A stretch of DNA of 64,000 bases from Citrobacter amalonaticus (GCF_002918555.1 NZ_PQMB01000002.1:38104-102103); one strand, 5' to 3'; shown: positions 40,158-51,326, counted from the stretch's first letter. Notes: a model not told the origin generated them from the letters alone. Program-made: numbers and translations.

Positions 40158-41201
40158 TCAGGAGGCAAGGCACAGCGTCGCGCGGTGTTTCGCCGATTCA
40201 ATACCCAGTTCAATAAGCTCCATAATTTGAATCGCCTGACTTGCCGGTACCGGATTTTCTCCGTTGCCGTTGAGCGCATCCCGGATCCCGGCGTAGTAGG
40301 CCGGATAATTTCCTGGTACGGTCAGTAACGTCTCTTCCACCCGTTCTTCGCCTTCCACGCGCGTTAAAACACCATCGCGCATGTCATAGCCCCAGTCCTC
40401 CTGCGGCAGGCGTTCCCCATTTTTCAGTCGTTCTTCCTGCGGGTCGAGCCCATATTTCACATAGCTGCCACGTGAACCATGAACAATGTAACGCGCAGAT
40501 TCCGCAGCGGCCAGCATCGTGCCGTGCAGCACAATCCGGCGCTGGGGATAGGCGAGAATGGCGTGGAAGTAATCGGTTGACTGCGCGCCTGGACGCAGCT
40601 GCGCTAAATCCACCGTCATACTGACTGGCAAGCCAAACAGGTTAATCGCCTGGTCAAGCAGATGCGGCGCGAGATCGTACCAGATGCCGCTGCCAGGCCC
40701 ACCCTGTTCCCGCCAGCGATCGCGAACCTGCGGACGAAAGCGGTCGAAGTGAGACTCAAAATACGCCACCTCGCCAAGCTTACCCTCGGCAAGTAATCCT
40801 TTAAGCGTCAGGAAATCACTGTCCCAGCGGCGATTATGGAATACCGAAAGCACGCGTCCCAGCGTTCTCGCCAGCGCATCCAGTTCGCGGGCTTGTGACA
40901 GTGTCACGGTGAAAGGTTTATCAACCACCACGTGCTTACCCGCTTCCAGCGCGGCCTTTGCCAGCGGGAAGTGCGTGTCATTCGGTGTGGGGATAACGAT
41001 CAGGTCGATATCAGGAGCGTTAAAAAGGTGCTTAGGTTCAGAGACAACCTTCACAGAAGGCCAGTCCGTCTTCACCTTTGTTTCGTCACTGCTGGAGACA
41101 GCGGCCAGTTCCATACCTGGCGTCCCCACAATTAAGGGCGCATGGAAAGTTTTGCTGGCATAACCGTAACCAATTAGTCCTACCCGGATGTTGTCACTCA
41201 T
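40158..41201 (-). CDS. ydgJ: Gfo/Idh/MocA-family oxidoreductase YdgJ
   Basis: NAD(P)-dependent oxidoreductase of the Gfo/Idh/MocA family with unknown substrate. Rossmann fold start VGLIGYGYASKTFHAP (residues 6-21). The EKP-type motif appears as VVDKPF (near 97-102). C-terminal catalytic domain with WYDLAPHLLDQA, the usual D-x3-H pair. 347 residues (E. coli 346). The start MSDNIRVGL at 41201 is used; nine in-frame codons lie upstream. Confidence 0.92.
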   Translation of the reverse strand: MSDNIRVGLIGYGYASKTFHAPLIVGTPGMELAAVSSSDETKVKTDWPSVKVVSEPKHLFNAPDIDLIVIPTPNDTHFPLAKAALEAGKHVVVDKPFTVTLSQARELDALARTLGRVLSVFHNRRWDSDFLTLKGLLAEGKLGEVAYFESHFDRFRPQVRDRWREQGGPGSGIWYDLAPHLLDQAINLFGLPVSMTVDLAQLRPGAQSTDYFHAILAYPQRRIVLHGTMLAAAESARYIVHGSRGSYVKYGLDPQEERLKNGERLPQEDWGYDMRDGVLTRVEGEERVEETLLTVPGNYPAYYAGIRDALNGNGENPVPASQAIQIMELIELGIESAKHRATLCLAS

Positions 41202-41454
41202 GTCTTTGCCTCTCGTTGCAGTCTGCAAACCATTTCACACCATCAACAAACAAGTCACAATAGTTTAATCCCCTGCCGGCGACTCAGCGTACGCACTGCC
41301 CAGCTTCAAAATGGCAAGCAAAATAGCCTAATGGGTCAGGCTCTAAGTCAACTAAATGCCACTTTTTCCGGGTTTTAGGTAAAAAAATCCCCGAAATCGT
41401 TCCCGTTGGACTTGCCGTCTTATTTATTGCTCAGTAACATTTACGCTCTGTGTT

Positions 41455-41578
41455 TATACTCTAAATAATTCGGGTTGCAGGACAAAACGGCGTGGTCGTT
41501 TTGAACAGCGCTTGCGCTGGCCCCGAAGGGGTGATGCCAGGGAAACCAGCACCTGTAACTTGAAGTATGACGAGTATA
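41455..41578. repeat. ERIC-like element with a different atypical core (ydgJ-blr gap)
   Basis: Ends match the ERIC/IRU arms: TATACTCTAAATAATTCGGG with GTTGC on the left, and CTTGAAGTATGACGAGTATA on the right. The centre is a different sequence from both canonical ERIC and the copy at 33197: it contains CAGCGCTTGCGCTGGCCCCG and CGAAGGGGTGATGCC, with its own small palindromes. About 124 bases. It lies 28 bases before blr, so it is probably in the blr leader. The remainder of this 405-base gap shows no gene. Confidence 0.7.
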
Positions 41579-41606
41579 TGGATAAATCAAAGAAAAGACG
41601 TCAGTG

Positions 41607-41732
41607 ATGAACCGTATTATTGAGCTAACAGGTTGGGTTGTACTTGCAGTATCCGTCGTTCTTTTGGGTGTGGCCAACCACATCGACAATTATCAGCCGC
41701 CGGAGCCAACGGCCTCAGTGCAAAAGAAATAA
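41607..41732 (+). CDS. blr: Small divisome membrane protein Blr (41 residues)
   Basis: Single-span inner-membrane protein that joins the cell division apparatus; its loss in E. coli increases sensitivity to beta-lactams. MNRIIELTGWVVLAVSVVLL forms the membrane helix, followed by HIDNYQPPEP and a Lys-ended tail. 41 residues, the E. coli length. The ribosome-binding site is poor (AAAGACG about 10 bases upstream). Confidence 0.92.
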   Translation: MNRIIELTGWVVLAVSVVLLGVANHIDNYQPPEPTASVQKK

Positions 41733-42013
41733 GCCTTATGGCTTAAAAGGACAGGTTTAAACATCGGAATTTTTCAGAAAAAGCATACAATTTTATCTGA
41801 AAAAGACAAATCCGCCAGATCCTTAGCTTTCGCCTGTTGCCAGTGTCGATGAAGCGCGCTAACCTTTCCTCAGGCGTTGTCTGACGCCTGTATTATTACG
41901 TAAGAACTCTCTCATTTTGCCATTACTTACTGTCAAATTTTGCCAGTAAAATTAAGGTATTTTTTAAGTTCATAACTCCGTTAATATTATTTCGATACCA
42001 TGGATCCCTGTTT

Positions 42014-42229
42014 ATGACCGTTCAGGATTATTTATTAAAATTTCGCAAAATCAATTCACTCGAAAGTCTGGAAAAACTCTTTGACCACCTGCACTACTCT
42101 CTGACCGACGACAGCGACATTATCAATATGTACCGCGCCGCAGACCATCGGCGTGCGGAGCTGGTCTCTGGTGGCCGTTTGTTTAATATTGGGCAGGTTC
42201 CTAAGTCTGTCTGGCACTATGTCCAATAA
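42014..42229 (+). CDS. cnu: Hha-family nucleoid modulator Cnu (YdgT)
   Basis: Small Hha/YmoA-family protein that binds H-NS and StpA and modulates silencing; E. coli Cnu was also found as an oriC-binding factor. 71 residues, four helices, with family residues [20 protein letters not shown] and [11 protein letters not shown]. The 281-base gap before it is AT-rich and holds no other gene I can see. Confidence 0.95.
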   Translation: MTVQDYLLKFRKINSLESLEKLFDHLHYSLTDDSDIINMYRAADHRRAELVSGGRLFNIGQVPKSVWHYVQ

Positions 42230-42312
42230 AGGCAGTAGCGATCAACATTAAAATCTTTATAATAATTGCCCCAAAAAGAAGAGTGTATCTGTAAGCTAAT
42301 TCAGGAGAACAT

Positions 42313-42753
42313 ATGACCGTAACACCAGCAGAGCGCATTGGAGGCTGGTTGCTTGGCCCGTTAGCCTGGCTGTTAGTCGCATTCTTGAGCGCCTCTTTGG
42401 CATTATTCCTGTATGCCACTGCACTCGCTACACCGCAGACACTCAGAACGCTCGGAGAACAAAGTACGGGCAATCTTCTCTTGTGGGGCGTCTCCTTTAT
42501 CACTGCGATCGCGATGTGGTATTACACTCTGTGGCTGACTATCGCTTTCTTTAAACGCAGACGCTGCGTCCCTAAACACTATGTTATCTGGCTACTGGTG
42601 TCGGTGCTGCTGGCCGTTAAAGCGTTCGCCTTTTCCCCTGTACCGGATGCGTTGGCCGTACGCCAGCTGCTGTTTCCACTACTGGCCGCTGCGCTGATGG
42701 TGCCCTATTTCAAACGCTCAGCGCGCGTAAAATCGACGTTTGTGAACCCGTAA
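42313..42753 (+). CDS. ydgK: Inner membrane protein YdgK (DUF2569)
   Basis: 146-residue membrane protein with four predicted spans, family DUF2569, function unknown. Starts with the family feature IGGWLLGPLAWLL. AGGAG 8 bases before the ATG. It precedes rsxA by 76 bases in the same direction and is often the first gene of the rsx operon in E. coli relatives. Confidence 0.88.
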   Translation: MTVTPAERIGGWLLGPLAWLLVAFLSASLALFLYATALATPQTLRTLGEQSTGNLLLWGVSFITAIAMWYYTLWLTIAFFKRRRCVPKHYVIWLLVSVLLAVKAFAFSPVPDALAVRQLLFPLLAAALMVPYFKRSARVKSTFVNP

Positions 42754-42829
42754 TAACCTTACAGTTAACCTGTTGTCGCCTGCTGCATATTGACAGATAA
42801 TGGGCGGCTTTTTTATTTCAGGCCGAAAA

Positions 42830-43411
42830 ATGACTGATTACTTGCTACTGTTTGTCGGGACTGTACTGGTCAATAACTTTGTACTGGTTAAGTTTCTGGG
42901 CCTCTGTCCGTTTATGGGGGTTTCCAAAAAGCTAGAAACCGCAATGGGGATGGGGCTCGCGACGACTTTTGTTATGACGCTCGCATCTGTCTGCGCCTGG
43001 CTGATTGATACCTGGATCCTGATCCCGCTCGATCTCGTTTACCTCCGTACGCTGGCCTTTATTCTGGTCATTGCCGTGGTGGTACAATTTACAGAAATGG
43101 TAGTACGTAAAACCAGCCCCGCGCTTTATCGCCTGCTGGGTATTTTTTTACCGCTGATTACGACTAACTGTGCGGTACTGGGCGTGGCGTTGTTAAACAT
43201 CAATCTCGGCCATAATTTTTTGCAGTCGGCGCTTTACGGCTTTTCTGCCGCCGTCGGCTTCTCGCTGGTAATGGTACTGTTCGCCGCTATTCGTGAACGC
43301 CTCGCGGTGGCAGATGTTCCAGCCCCCTTCCGCGGTAATGCGATTGCGCTGATTACCGCAGGTTTAATGTCTCTGGCCTTTATGGGCTTTAGTGGTTTGG
43401 TGAAGTTGTAA
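42830..43411 (+). CDS. rsxA: Electron transport complex subunit RsxA (RnfA)
   Basis: Membrane subunit of the Rsx/Rnf complex, which uses electrons from NADH-type donors to keep the redox sensor SoxR reduced. 193 residues with six spans; the conserved [11 protein letters not shown] and TNCAVLG carry cluster-ligating cysteines. The start MTDYLLLF at 42830 replaces a possible upstream ATG at 42800. The stop overlaps the rsxB start (TAATG). Confidence 0.96.
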   Translation: MTDYLLLFVGTVLVNNFVLVKFLGLCPFMGVSKKLETAMGMGLATTFVMTLASVCAWLIDTWILIPLDLVYLRTLAFILVIAVVVQFTEMVVRKTSPALYRLLGIFLPLITTNCAVLGVALLNINLGHNFLQSALYGFSAAVGFSLVMVLFAAIRERLAVADVPAPFRGNAIALITAGLMSLAFMGFSGLVKL

Positions 43412-43989
43412 TGAACGCTATCTGGATTGCCGTTGCCGCCGTGAGCCTGCTGGGTCTGGCGTTTGGCGCCATTCTGGGTTATGCCTCCCGCCGTTTCGCG
43501 GTTGAAGATGATCCGGTTGTTGAGAAGATTGACGAAATTCTGCCGCAGAGCCAGTGTGGGCAATGCGGTTATCCTGGCTGTCGCCCTTACGCCGAGGCCA
43601 TCGGCAGCCAGGGTGAAAAAATAAATCGCTGTGCGCCGGGCGGTGAAGCCGTGATGCTCAAAATTGCGGAATTACTGAACGTCGAACCGCAGCCCATTGA
43701 TGGCGATGAACAGGATGTGACCCCCATCCGCATGCTGGCAGTAATTGATGAAAACAACTGCATTGGCTGCACGAAATGTATTCAGGCGTGTCCGGTCGAT
43801 GCCATCGTCGGCGCGACGAGAGCGATGCACACGGTGATGAGCGATCTCTGTACCGGCTGTAACCTGTGCGTGGATCCCTGCCCGACCGGATGCATTGAAT
43901 TGCGTCCGGTCGCCGAGACACCCGACAGTTGGAAGTGGGATTTGAACACTATCCCCGTTCGCATCATTCCCGTGGAACAACATGCTTAA
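43411..43989 (+). CDS. rsxB: Electron transport complex iron-sulfur subunit RsxB (RnfB)
   Basis: Peripheral iron-sulfur subunit with an N-terminal membrane anchor (residues 5-25). An Fe-S domain with CGQCGYPGC (near 49-57) and a downstream C follows. Two 4Fe-4S ferredoxin motifs: [12 protein letters not shown] (near 117) and [12 protein letters not shown] (near 147). 192 residues. Overlaps rsxC by 8 bases. Confidence 0.96.
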   Translation: MNAIWIAVAAVSLLGLAFGAILGYASRRFAVEDDPVVEKIDEILPQSQCGQCGYPGCRPYAEAIGSQGEKINRCAPGGEAVMLKIAELLNVEPQPIDGDEQDVTPIRMLAVIDENNCIGCTKCIQACPVDAIVGATRAMHTVMSDLCTGCNLCVDPCPTGCIELRPVAETPDSWKWDLNTIPVRIIPVEQHA

Positions 43990-46138
43990 GCTATTCTCTG
44001 CCTTCAGAAAAAATAAGATTTGGGATTTTAACGGCGGGATTCATCCGCCGGAAATGAAATCCCAGTCAAACGGAACGCCGCTGCGTCAGGTGCCGCTGGC
44101 GACCCGTTTTGTTATTCCACTTAAGCAGCACATCGGCGCTGAGGGTGAGCTGTGCGTCAGCGTCGGCGAGCACGTTTTGCGTGGCCAACCGCTCACCCGT
44201 GGACGCGGTCGAATGCTGCCGGTTCATGCTCCCACTTCTGGCACCATTACCGCCATCGCCCCCCATTCCACGGCGCATCCGTCTGCTTTAGCTGAACTGA
44301 GCGTCATTCTTGATGCGGATGGAGAGGACCGGTGGATTGAGCGTGATGGCTGGGCCGATTATCGCAGCCACAGCCGCGAAGAGTTGATTACCCGTATTCA
44401 TCAGTCTGGCGTGGCCGGACTGGGCGGCGCCGGTTTTCCAACCGGCGTCAAATTGCAAGGCGGTAGCGACAAGATTGAAACGCTGATCGTCAACGCCGCA
44501 GAGTGTGAACCGTATATCACCGCAGATGACCGTCTGATGCAGGACTGCGCCGCGCAGATCGTCGAGGGAATTCGCATCCTTGGGCATATCCTGCAACCAC
44601 GTGAAATCCTGATCGGTATTGAAGATAACAAACCGCAGGCAATTTCAATGCTGCGCGCCATCCTGGCCGATTCTCACGATATTTCGCTGCGGGTGATCCC
44701 CACCAAATACCCTTCCGGCGGGGCAAAACAGCTTACCCAAATCCTGACGGGCAAGCAGGTGCCGCACGGCGGTCGTTCATCGGATATTGGCGTCCTGATG
44801 CAAAACGTTGGCACTGCGTATGCCGTGAAACGCGCAGTGATTGACGGCGAACCCATTACCGAACGTGTCGTCACCCTCACCGGTGAGGCCATCGCCCGGC
44901 CAGGTAATGTCTGGGCCAGACTGGGGACGCCAGTGCGCCATCTGCTCAACGATGCAGGGTTTTGTCCTTCCGCCGATCAGATGGTGATCATGGGCGGCCC
45001 GCTGATGGGCTTTACCCTGCCCTGGCTGGACGTGCCGGTGGTGAAGATAACCAACTGTTTGCTGGCCCCCTCAGCCAGCGAAATGGGGGAGCCACAGGAA
45101 GAAAAAGGCTGTATTCGCTGTAGCGCCTGTGCCGATGCCTGCCCGGCGGATCTTTTACCGCAGCAACTGTACTGGTTCAGTAAAGGCCAGCAGCATGACA
45201 AAGCGATCGCGCACAATATCGCGGATTGCATTGAATGTGGCGCCTGTGCCTGGGTTTGCCCCAGCAATATTCCACTGGTGCAGTATTTCCGTCAGGAAAA
45301 AGCAGAGATTTATGCTATCAGCCAGGAAGAAAAACGCGCAGCAGAAGCGAAAGCACGTTTTGAAGCACGTCAGGCTCGTCTCGAACGGGAAAAAGCAGCG
45401 CGTCTTGAAAGACACAAAAGCGCCGCCGCCCAGCCTGCCGCCAAAGATCACGATGCCATCGCCGCTGCGCTGGCTCGCGTAAAAGAGAAACAGGCACAAA
45501 CGCTTCAGCCAGTGGTGATTACGGCCGGAGCGAAACCGGATAACAGTGCGGTTATTGCCGCCCGCGAGGCGCGTAAAGCCCAGGCGCGGGCAAAACAAGC
45601 TGAAACGCAGTCGGTGAGTGAGTCCGTCGATCCGCGCAAGGCCGCGGTAGAGGCCGCTATCGCCCGCGCCAAAGCGCGTAAGCAGGAACCGCAGGCACCC
45701 GCCGAAATCGCTGAACCCGTCGATCCGCGCAAGGCCGCGGTAGAGGCCGCTATCGCCCGCGCCAAAGCGCGCAAGCAGGAACAGCAGTCACCCGCCGAAA
45801 CCGCTGAACCCGTCGATCCGCGCAAGGCCGCGGTAGAAGCCGCTATCGCCCGCGCCAAAGCGCGCAAACAGGAACCGCAGGCACCCGCCGAAACCGCTGA
45901 ACCCGTCGATCCGCGCAAGGCCGCGGTAGAAGCCGCTATCGCCCGCGCCAAAGCGCGCAAGCAGGAGCAGCAGGCATCCGCCGAAACCGCTGAACCCGTC
46001 GATCCGCGCAAGCAGGAGCAGCAGGCACCCGCCGAAACCGCTGAACCTGTCGATCCGCACAAGGCCGCGGTCGCTGCGGCGATTGCACGTGCGCAGGCTA
46101 AAAAAGCAGCCCGACAGCAGGTTGTAAACGAGGATTAA
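43982..46138 (+). CDS. rsxC: Electron transport complex subunit RsxC (RnfC) with repetitive C-terminus
   Basis: NADH-binding-type peripheral subunit of the Rsx complex. Residues 1-360 form the Nqo1/RnfC core with glycine-rich [15 protein letters not shown] (near 141-155). Two 4Fe-4S motifs, [12 protein letters not shown] and [12 protein letters not shown], lie near 377 and 416. The last 230 residues are a charged Ala/Lys/Arg/Glu-rich coiled-coil tail built of 31-residue repeats. 718 residues; E. coli has 740, the difference being repeat number. Followed without gap by rsxD. Confidence 0.95.
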   Translation: MLKLFSAFRKNKIWDFNGGIHPPEMKSQSNGTPLRQVPLATRFVIPLKQHIGAEGELCVSVGEHVLRGQPLTRGRGRMLPVHAPTSGTITAIAPHSTAHPSALAELSVILDADGEDRWIERDGWADYRSHSREELITRIHQSGVAGLGGAGFPTGVKLQGGSDKIETLIVNAAECEPYITADDRLMQDCAAQIVEGIRILGHILQPREILIGIEDNKPQAISMLRAILADSHDISLRVIPTKYPSGGAKQLTQILTGKQVPHGGRSSDIGVLMQNVGTAYAVKRAVIDGEPITERVVTLTGEAIARPGNVWARLGTPVRHLLNDAGFCPSADQMVIMGGPLMGFTLPWLDVPVVKITNCLLAPSASEMGEPQEEKGCIRCSACADACPADLLPQQLYWFSKGQQHDKAIAHNIADCIECGACAWVCPSNIPLVQYFRQEKAEIYAISQEEKRAAEAKARFEARQARLEREKAARLERHKSAAAQPAAKDHDAIAAALARVKEKQAQTLQPVVITAGAKPDNSAVIAAREARKAQARAKQAETQSVSESVDPRKAAVEAAIARAKARKQEPQAPAEIAEPVDPRKAAVEAAIARAKARKQEQQSPAETAEPVDPRKAAVEAAIARAKARKQEPQAPAETAEPVDPRKAAVEAAIARAKARKQEQQASAETAEPVDPRKQEQQAPAETAEPVDPHKAAVAAAIARAQAKKAARQQVVNED
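45626..46048 (+). repeat. 93-bp tandem repeats in the rsxC tail
   Basis: Four full near-identical 93-base units start at 45626, 45719, 45812 and 45905. A fifth unit at 45998 is only 51 bases because of an internal 42-base in-frame loss; a diverged unit begins at 46049. Each encodes [20 protein letters not shown] plus an acidic/proline linker. Unit number is likely variable by slippage or recombination. Confidence 0.95.
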
Positions 46139-47197
46139 ATGGTATTCAGAATCGCAAGCTCCCCTTATACCCATAACCAGCGTCAGACATCACGCATTAT
46201 GCTTCTGGTGTTAATTGCCGCGTTGCCCGGCATTGCCGCGCAGCTGTGGTTCTTCGGCTGGGGGACGCTGGTGCAGATCGTGCTGGCTGGCGTCAGTGCC
46301 GTTCTGGCGGAAGCCGCCGTGCTAAGGCTGCGTAAGCAGTCAGTCGTCGCTATTTTAAAAGATAACTCAGCGCTCCTTACCGGACTGTTACTCGCGGTGA
46401 GTATTCCGCCGCTGGCTCCATGGTGGATGGTGGTGCTGGGCAGCGTCTTCGCCGTAATCATTGCCAAACAGTTGTACGGCGGGCTGGGGCAAAATCCGTT
46501 CAACCCGGCCATGATTGGCTATGTGGTACTGCTGATCTCTTTCCCGGTGCAAATGACGAGCTGGCTACCTCCGCATGAAATCGCCGCAACTCCCCCGGAT
46601 CTGTTTGATGTGTTGCAGGTGATCTTCACCGGGCACACCGCTGGCGGTGGCGATATAAACACTCTGCGGATGGGTATTGATGGCATAAGCCAGGCGACGC
46701 CACTTGATACCTTTAAAACCTCACTTCATGCAGGCCACTCTGTTGAGCAGATCATGCAATACCCGATCTACAGCGGCGTACTGGCAGGTGCCGGATGGCA
46801 GTGGGTAAACCTGGCGTGGCTGGTCGGCGGGATATGGCTGCTGTGGGTGAAAGCGATTCGCTGGCATATCCCGTTCAGTTTTCTGCTGTCGCTGGCAGTC
46901 TGCGCGACGCTGGGCTGGCTGTTCTCTCCGCAATCGCTGGCGTCTCCACAGATCCACCTGCTTTCCGGGGCAACGATGCTCGGTGCATTCTTTATTTTGA
47001 CCGATCCGGTGACCGCCTCAACAACCCATCGCGGTCGTCTGATTTTCGGTGCTCTGGCGGGCCTGCTCGTCTGGCTGATCCGCAGCTTCGGCGGCTACCC
47101 GGATGGTGTGGCATTTGCCGTTCTACTGGCTAATATCACGGTTCCCCTGATTGACTATTACACGCGTCCTCGGGTGTACGGACACCGGAAGGGATAA
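46139..47197 (+). CDS. rsxD: Electron transport complex subunit RsxD (RnfD)
   Basis: Membrane subunit of the Rsx complex with about nine to ten spans, carrying covalently bound FMN; the attachment threonine is in [12 protein letters not shown] (near residue 285). 352 residues, as E. coli. Starts at the base after the rsxC stop and ends 3 bases before rsxG. Confidence 0.95.
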   Translation: MVFRIASSPYTHNQRQTSRIMLLVLIAALPGIAAQLWFFGWGTLVQIVLAGVSAVLAEAAVLRLRKQSVVAILKDNSALLTGLLLAVSIPPLAPWWMVVLGSVFAVIIAKQLYGGLGQNPFNPAMIGYVVLLISFPVQMTSWLPPHEIAATPPDLFDVLQVIFTGHTAGGGDINTLRMGIDGISQATPLDTFKTSLHAGHSVEQIMQYPIYSGVLAGAGWQWVNLAWLVGGIWLLWVKAIRWHIPFSFLLSLAVCATLGWLFSPQSLASPQIHLLSGATMLGAFFILTDPVTASTTHRGRLIFGALAGLLVWLIRSFGGYPDGVAFAVLLANITVPLIDYYTRPRVYGHRKG

Positions 47198-47200
47198 ACC

Positions 47201-47821
47201 ATGCTGAAAACCATTCGTAAACACGGTATCACGCTGGCACTGTTTGCGGCAGGCTCCACTGGGTTGACCGCCGCTATCAATTTGATGACCAAAACCACTA
47301 TTGCTGAGCAGGCCGCGATACAGCAAAAAGCATTGTTCGATCAGGTTCTGCCGGCCGATCGTTATAACAATCAGCTCCAGAACAGCTGCTACTGGGTTAA
47401 TGCGCCAGAGCTGGGTAAAGGCGAACATCGCGTTTATATTGCCGAACGGGACGGCATACCGGTTGCGGCGGTGCTGGAAGCGACGGCCCCGGACGGTTAT
47501 TCCGGGGCGATCCAGCTGCTGGTCGGTGCCGATTTCAGCGGCACCATCTTAGGCACCCGCGTAACGGAGCACCACGAAACGCCAGGGCTGGGTGATAAAA
47601 TCGAACTGCGGCTATCGGACTGGATAACCCACTTTAGCGGTAAAAAAATCAGTGGTGAAAGTGACGACCACTGGGCGGTGAAGAAAGACGGTGGCGATTT
47701 CGATCAGTTTACCGGTGCGACCATCACCCCCCGCGCCGTGGTCAACGCGGTTAAACGCGCGGGCCTGTATGCGCAGACATTACCGGCGCAGCTTCCCCAA
47801 CTTGCCGTCTGTGGAGAATAA
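47201..47821 (+). CDS. rsxG: Electron transport complex subunit RsxG (RnfG)
   Basis: Subunit with an N-terminal membrane helix (residues 9-29) and a periplasmic FMN-binding domain; the FMN-linked threonine is in [13 protein letters not shown] (near residue 175). 206 residues, as E. coli. Close spacing on both sides. Confidence 0.95.
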   Translation: MLKTIRKHGITLALFAAGSTGLTAAINLMTKTTIAEQAAIQQKALFDQVLPADRYNNQLQNSCYWVNAPELGKGEHRVYIAERDGIPVAAVLEATAPDGYSGAIQLLVGADFSGTILGTRVTEHHETPGLGDKIELRLSDWITHFSGKKISGESDDHWAVKKDGGDFDQFTGATITPRAVVNAVKRAGLYAQTLPAQLPQLAVCGE

Positions 47822-47823
47822 CC

Positions 47824-48519
47824 ATGAGCGAAATTAAAGACGTCATTGTTCAGGGATTGTGGAAAAATAACTCAGCGCTGGTTCAGCTACTGGGGATGTG
47901 CCCCCTGCTGGCGGTAACCTCCACGGCCACCAATGCGCTGGGTCTTGGGCTTGCCACGACCCTTGTGTTAACCCTGACCAACCTGACCATCTCAGCACTG
48001 CGCCGCTGGACCCCGGCGGAAATTCGCATCCCTGTTTATGTGATGATCATTGCTTCGGTGGTCAGCGCGGTACAGATGCTTATCAATGCCTATGCCTTTG
48101 GTCTGTATCAATCGCTGGGGATTTTCATTCCGCTGATCGTGACCAACTGCATCGTTGTGGGACGAGCCGAAGCCTTTGCCGCAAAAAAAGGCCCCGCGCT
48201 CTCTGCTCTGGATGGTTTTTCTATCGGCATGGGGGCAACGTGCGCCATGTTTGTTCTGGGTTCGCTGCGCGAAATTATCGGGAACGGTACGTTATTTGAC
48301 GGCGCTGACGGGCTGTTAGGCAGCTGGGCAAAAGTCCTGCGCGTGGAAATATTCCACACCGATTCACCGTTCCTGTTAGCGATGCTCCCCCCCGGAGCGT
48401 TTATTGGTCTGGGCCTGATGCTGGCGATGAAGTATCTTATTGACGAGAAAATGAAAAAGCGTCGCGCCGAAGCGGCAACAGCCGACGTTCCGGCTGGTGA
48501 AACAGGGAAAGCGTCATGA
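47824..48519 (+). CDS. rsxE: Electron transport complex subunit RsxE (RnfE)
   Basis: Six-span membrane subunit homologous to RsxA; the cysteine motifs GMCPLLAV and [13 protein letters not shown] mirror those of RsxA. 231 residues. The stop overlaps the nth start (ATGA), so the repair gene is translationally coupled to the complex. Confidence 0.95.
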   Translation: MSEIKDVIVQGLWKNNSALVQLLGMCPLLAVTSTATNALGLGLATTLVLTLTNLTISALRRWTPAEIRIPVYVMIIASVVSAVQMLINAYAFGLYQSLGIFIPLIVTNCIVVGRAEAFAAKKGPALSALDGFSIGMGATCAMFVLGSLREIIGNGTLFDGADGLLGSWAKVLRVEIFHTDSPFLLAMLPPGAFIGLGLMLAMKYLIDEKMKKRRAEAATADVPAGETGKAS

Positions 48520-49151
48520 ACAAAATAAAGCGGCTGGAGATCCTCACACGTCTGCGTGATAACAATCCCCACCCAACAACCGAACTGAACTTTACGTCGC
48601 CATTTGAACTGCTGATTGCCGTTCTGCTCTCCGCGCAGGCGACTGACGTTAGCGTTAATAAAGCCACCGCAAAGCTTTACCCGGTCGCCAATACCCCTGC
48701 TGCCATGCTGGCCCTGGGCGTCGAAGGGGTGAAGTCTTATATCAGGACGATTGGCCTGTTTAACAGTAAAGCGGAAAATGTCATTAAAACCTGCCGGATT
48801 TTACTCGAGCAGCATAATGGCGAAGTTCCGGAAGATCGCGCCGCACTGGAAGCGCTTCCCGGCGTCGGGCGAAAAACGGCTAATGTGGTGCTGAATACCG
48901 CCTTTGGCTGGCCAACCATTGCCGTCGACACGCATATCTTTCGCGTGTGTAACCGAACCCAGTTTGCGCCAGGGAAGAACGTTGAGCAGGTCGAAGAGAA
49001 ACTGCTCAAAGTCGTGCCCGCAGAGTTCAAGGTCGACTGCCACCACTGGCTGATTCTGCATGGTCGCTATACCTGTATCGCCCGCAAGCCGCGCTGCGGC
49101 TCCTGCATTATTGAAGATCTGTGCGAATACAAAGAAAAAGTCGATATCTGA
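48516..49151 (+). CDS. nth: Endonuclease III Nth
   Basis: DNA glycosylase/AP lyase that removes oxidised pyrimidines. Helix-hairpin-helix [12 protein letters not shown] with catalytic K120, and D138 in AVDTHIF. A C-terminal [4Fe-4S] loop C-x6-C-x2-C-x5-C is in [17 protein letters not shown]. 211 residues, as E. coli. Last gene of the rsx operon; a hairpin follows. Confidence 0.97.
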   Translation: MNKIKRLEILTRLRDNNPHPTTELNFTSPFELLIAVLLSAQATDVSVNKATAKLYPVANTPAAMLALGVEGVKSYIRTIGLFNSKAENVIKTCRILLEQHNGEVPEDRAALEALPGVGRKTANVVLNTAFGWPTIAVDTHIFRVCNRTQFAPGKNVEQVEEKLLKVVPAEFKVDCHHWLILHGRYTCIARKPRCGSCIIEDLCEYKEKVDI

Positions 49152-49157
49152 AGCACC

Positions 49158-49179
49158 CGGGATAAGACCGCTTATCCCG
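49158..49179 (+). terminator. Hairpin after nth
   Basis: Stem CGGGATAAG / CTTATCCCG with a four-base loop, just after the nth stop. The T run is some 15 bases further on (ACTTTTTG). Confidence 0.65.
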
Positions 49180-49765
49180 CTCAACTCATAACTTTTTGTT
49201 ATCCACTCAAAACCGCCCCTCTTGCCGATGATGATGCCGCATCATCAGGTATCTCTAATGGATTATGCTTGAAATTAATCAGCTGCCCAGGTTAATCGTT
49301 TTTTTTATAGCTAAATTTTCTATCCATATGTGATCGAGATCAACTTGATAACCTGATGTTAATTATTTTTCATCTCCTGGTTAAATTTACAATCAAATGA
49401 CCTGATGATGGCTTTTTGCTACAAAACATTACACTGTCTATTTTTCAGATAATGGCCTATATCACTGGATACAAGCGCAAATAGCAGAACATATCGCCAT
49501 ACACCGAATTTTCCCGCCATCCAACAGCGTAAAAAACTGCCTTTCTTCAATTAAAGAAATTTAACGCTGGATAACATTTACGGAACCCGTTTATTCTCCC
49601 ATTCAGGATATATGTAACAGATTATTACAAAGGACTTGTCTGGAAGTGAAAGATAGTGAACATTACCTGCCGTTTCCCCTCCCACTATAACAATTGCACG
49701 GTTGCGCAAATGCAACACGTGACAGAACACCCCCGTTAATATGGGATGTAAAAAAAGAGGTAAAA
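49180..49765. other. Long AT-rich upstream region of dtpA
   Basis: 586 bases without a gene I can support. Strongly AT-rich from about 49280 to 49640, as expected for a regulated promoter region (dtpA in E. coli responds to OmpR). I could not place single operators with confidence. Confidence 0.5.
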
Positions 49766-51271
49766 GTGTCTACTGCAAACAATAAACCAACGGAAAGCGT
49801 CAGTCTTAACGCTTTCAAACAACCAAAAGCGTTCTATCTCATATTCTCGATTGAGCTGTGGGAACGTTTCGGTTATTACGGCCTGCAAGGGATCATGGCC
49901 GTTTACCTTGTTAAACAACTGGGTATGTCTGAAGCGGATTCAATCACCCTGTTCTCCTCCTTTAGCGCCCTGGTTTATGGTCTGGTCGCCATTGGCGGCT
50001 GGTTAGGCGATAAAGTACTGGGCACCAAACGTGTCATTATGCTGGGTGCTGTGGTGCTGGCTATTGGTTATGCCCTGGTGGCATGGTCAGGCCACGATGC
50101 CGGTATTGTTTATATGGGGATGGCGGCCATCGCCGTGGGTAATGGCCTGTTCAAAGCGAACCCCTCCTCCCTGCTTTCTACCTGCTATGCGAAAGATGAC
50201 CCGCGTCTTGATGGCGCATTTACCATGTATTACATGTCCGTCAACATCGGCTCATTCTTCTCCATGCTGGCAACACCGTGGCTGGCTGCACATTATGGCT
50301 GGAGCACCGCGTTTGCGTTAAGCGTTGTCGGTATGCTGATTACCGTTGTTAACTTCGCATTCTGTCAGCGCTGGGTTAAGCAGTACGGTTCCAAACCTGA
50401 CTTTGAACCCATCAACTTCCGCAATCTGCTGCTGACCATTGTGGGCGTGGTGGTGCTGATCGCCATCGCAACCTGGCTGCTGCACAACCAGCAGATCGCG
50501 CGCATGGCGCTGGGCGTTATCGCTCTGGGTATCGTCTTCATCTTCGGTAAAGAAGCGTTTTCCATGCAGGGCGCGGCGCGGCGTAAAATGATCGTGGCAT
50601 TCATCCTGATGCTTGAGGCGATCATCTTCTTCGTACTGTACAGCCAGATGCCAACCTCTCTGAACTTCTTCGCCATTCGCAACGTTGAGCACTCAATTCT
50701 GGGGATCGCTTTTGAACCGGAACAGTATCAGGCTCTGAACCCGTTCTGGATCATCATCGGCAGCCCTATTCTGGCCGCCATCTATAACAAGATGGGCGAT
50801 ACTCTGCCGATGCCGACCAAGTTTGCTATCGGTATGGTGCTGTGCTCGGGTGCGTTCCTGATCCTGCCTCTGGGTACGAAATTCGCTACTGACGCAGGTA
50901 TCGTTTCCGTTAACTGGCTGATCATGAGCTACGGCCTGCAGAGTATCGGTGAGCTGATGATTTCTGGTCTGGGTCTGGCGATGGTTGCACAACTGGTACC
51001 ACAGCGTCTGATGGGCTTCATCATGGGTAGCTGGTTCCTGACCACTGCTGGCGCAAACATTATTGGTGGCTATGTTGCCAACATGATGGCTGTACCAGAG
51101 AACGTGACTGACCCGCTGATGTCTCTGGAAGTCTACGGTCGCGTATTCCTGCAGATTGGCGTCGCCACCGCGGTAATTGCCGTACTGATGCTGCTGACAG
51201 CGCCGAAACTGAATCGTATGACTCAGGACGACGCCCCCAGCGAAGATGGCTCCAGGGCCGCGACAGCATAA
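49766..51271 (+). CDS. dtpA: Proton-dependent di/tripeptide transporter DtpA (TppB)
   Basis: POT/PTR-family peptide:proton symporter with fourteen spans. The ExxER proton-coupling motif is in [11 protein letters not shown] (near residues 31-41). 501 residues against 500 in E. coli. The GTG at 49766 is chosen because AAAGAGG stands about 6 bases upstream and the protein then begins [14 protein letters not shown] as in E. coli. An in-frame ATG 24 codons earlier lacks a ribosome-binding site. Confidence 0.95.
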   Translation: MSTANNKPTESVSLNAFKQPKAFYLIFSIELWERFGYYGLQGIMAVYLVKQLGMSEADSITLFSSFSALVYGLVAIGGWLGDKVLGTKRVIMLGAVVLAIGYALVAWSGHDAGIVYMGMAAIAVGNGLFKANPSSLLSTCYAKDDPRLDGAFTMYYMSVNIGSFFSMLATPWLAAHYGWSTAFALSVVGMLITVVNFAFCQRWVKQYGSKPDFEPINFRNLLLTIVGVVVLIAIATWLLHNQQIARMALGVIALGIVFIFGKEAFSMQGAARRKMIVAFILMLEAIIFFVLYSQMPTSLNFFAIRNVEHSILGIAFEPEQYQALNPFWIIIGSPILAAIYNKMGDTLPMPTKFAIGMVLCSGAFLILPLGTKFATDAGIVSVNWLIMSYGLQSIGELMISGLGLAMVAQLVPQRLMGFIMGSWFLTTAGANIIGGYVANMMAVPENVTDPLMSLEVYGRVFLQIGVATAVIAVLMLLTAPKLNRMTQDDAPSEDGSRAATA

Positions 51272-51294
51272 ATTTCCGGGAAACTGATTTTCAG

Positions 51295-51326
51295 GCCGCT
51301 AACTGTGCGTTAGCGGCTTTTTTTTT
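51295..51326 (+). terminator. Rho-independent terminator of dtpA
   Basis: 9-bp stem GCCGCTAAC / GTTAGCGGC, loop TGTGC, then nine T. Confidence 0.95.

Noticed and set aside
45626..46048. Tandem repeat considered as a CRISPR array
   Set aside because: Units are head to tail without unique spacers and encode protein in frame; no cas genes nearby.
45505..46062. Ser/Cys/Ala-rich repetitive open frame on the minus strand
   Set aside because: It is the complement of the 93-base repeats in rsxC and carries no independent support.
49180..49765. Hidden small gene or sRNA before dtpA
   Set aside because: No frame with a ribosome-binding site and no stable terminator hairpin beyond that of nth; composition fits a regulatory AT-rich region.
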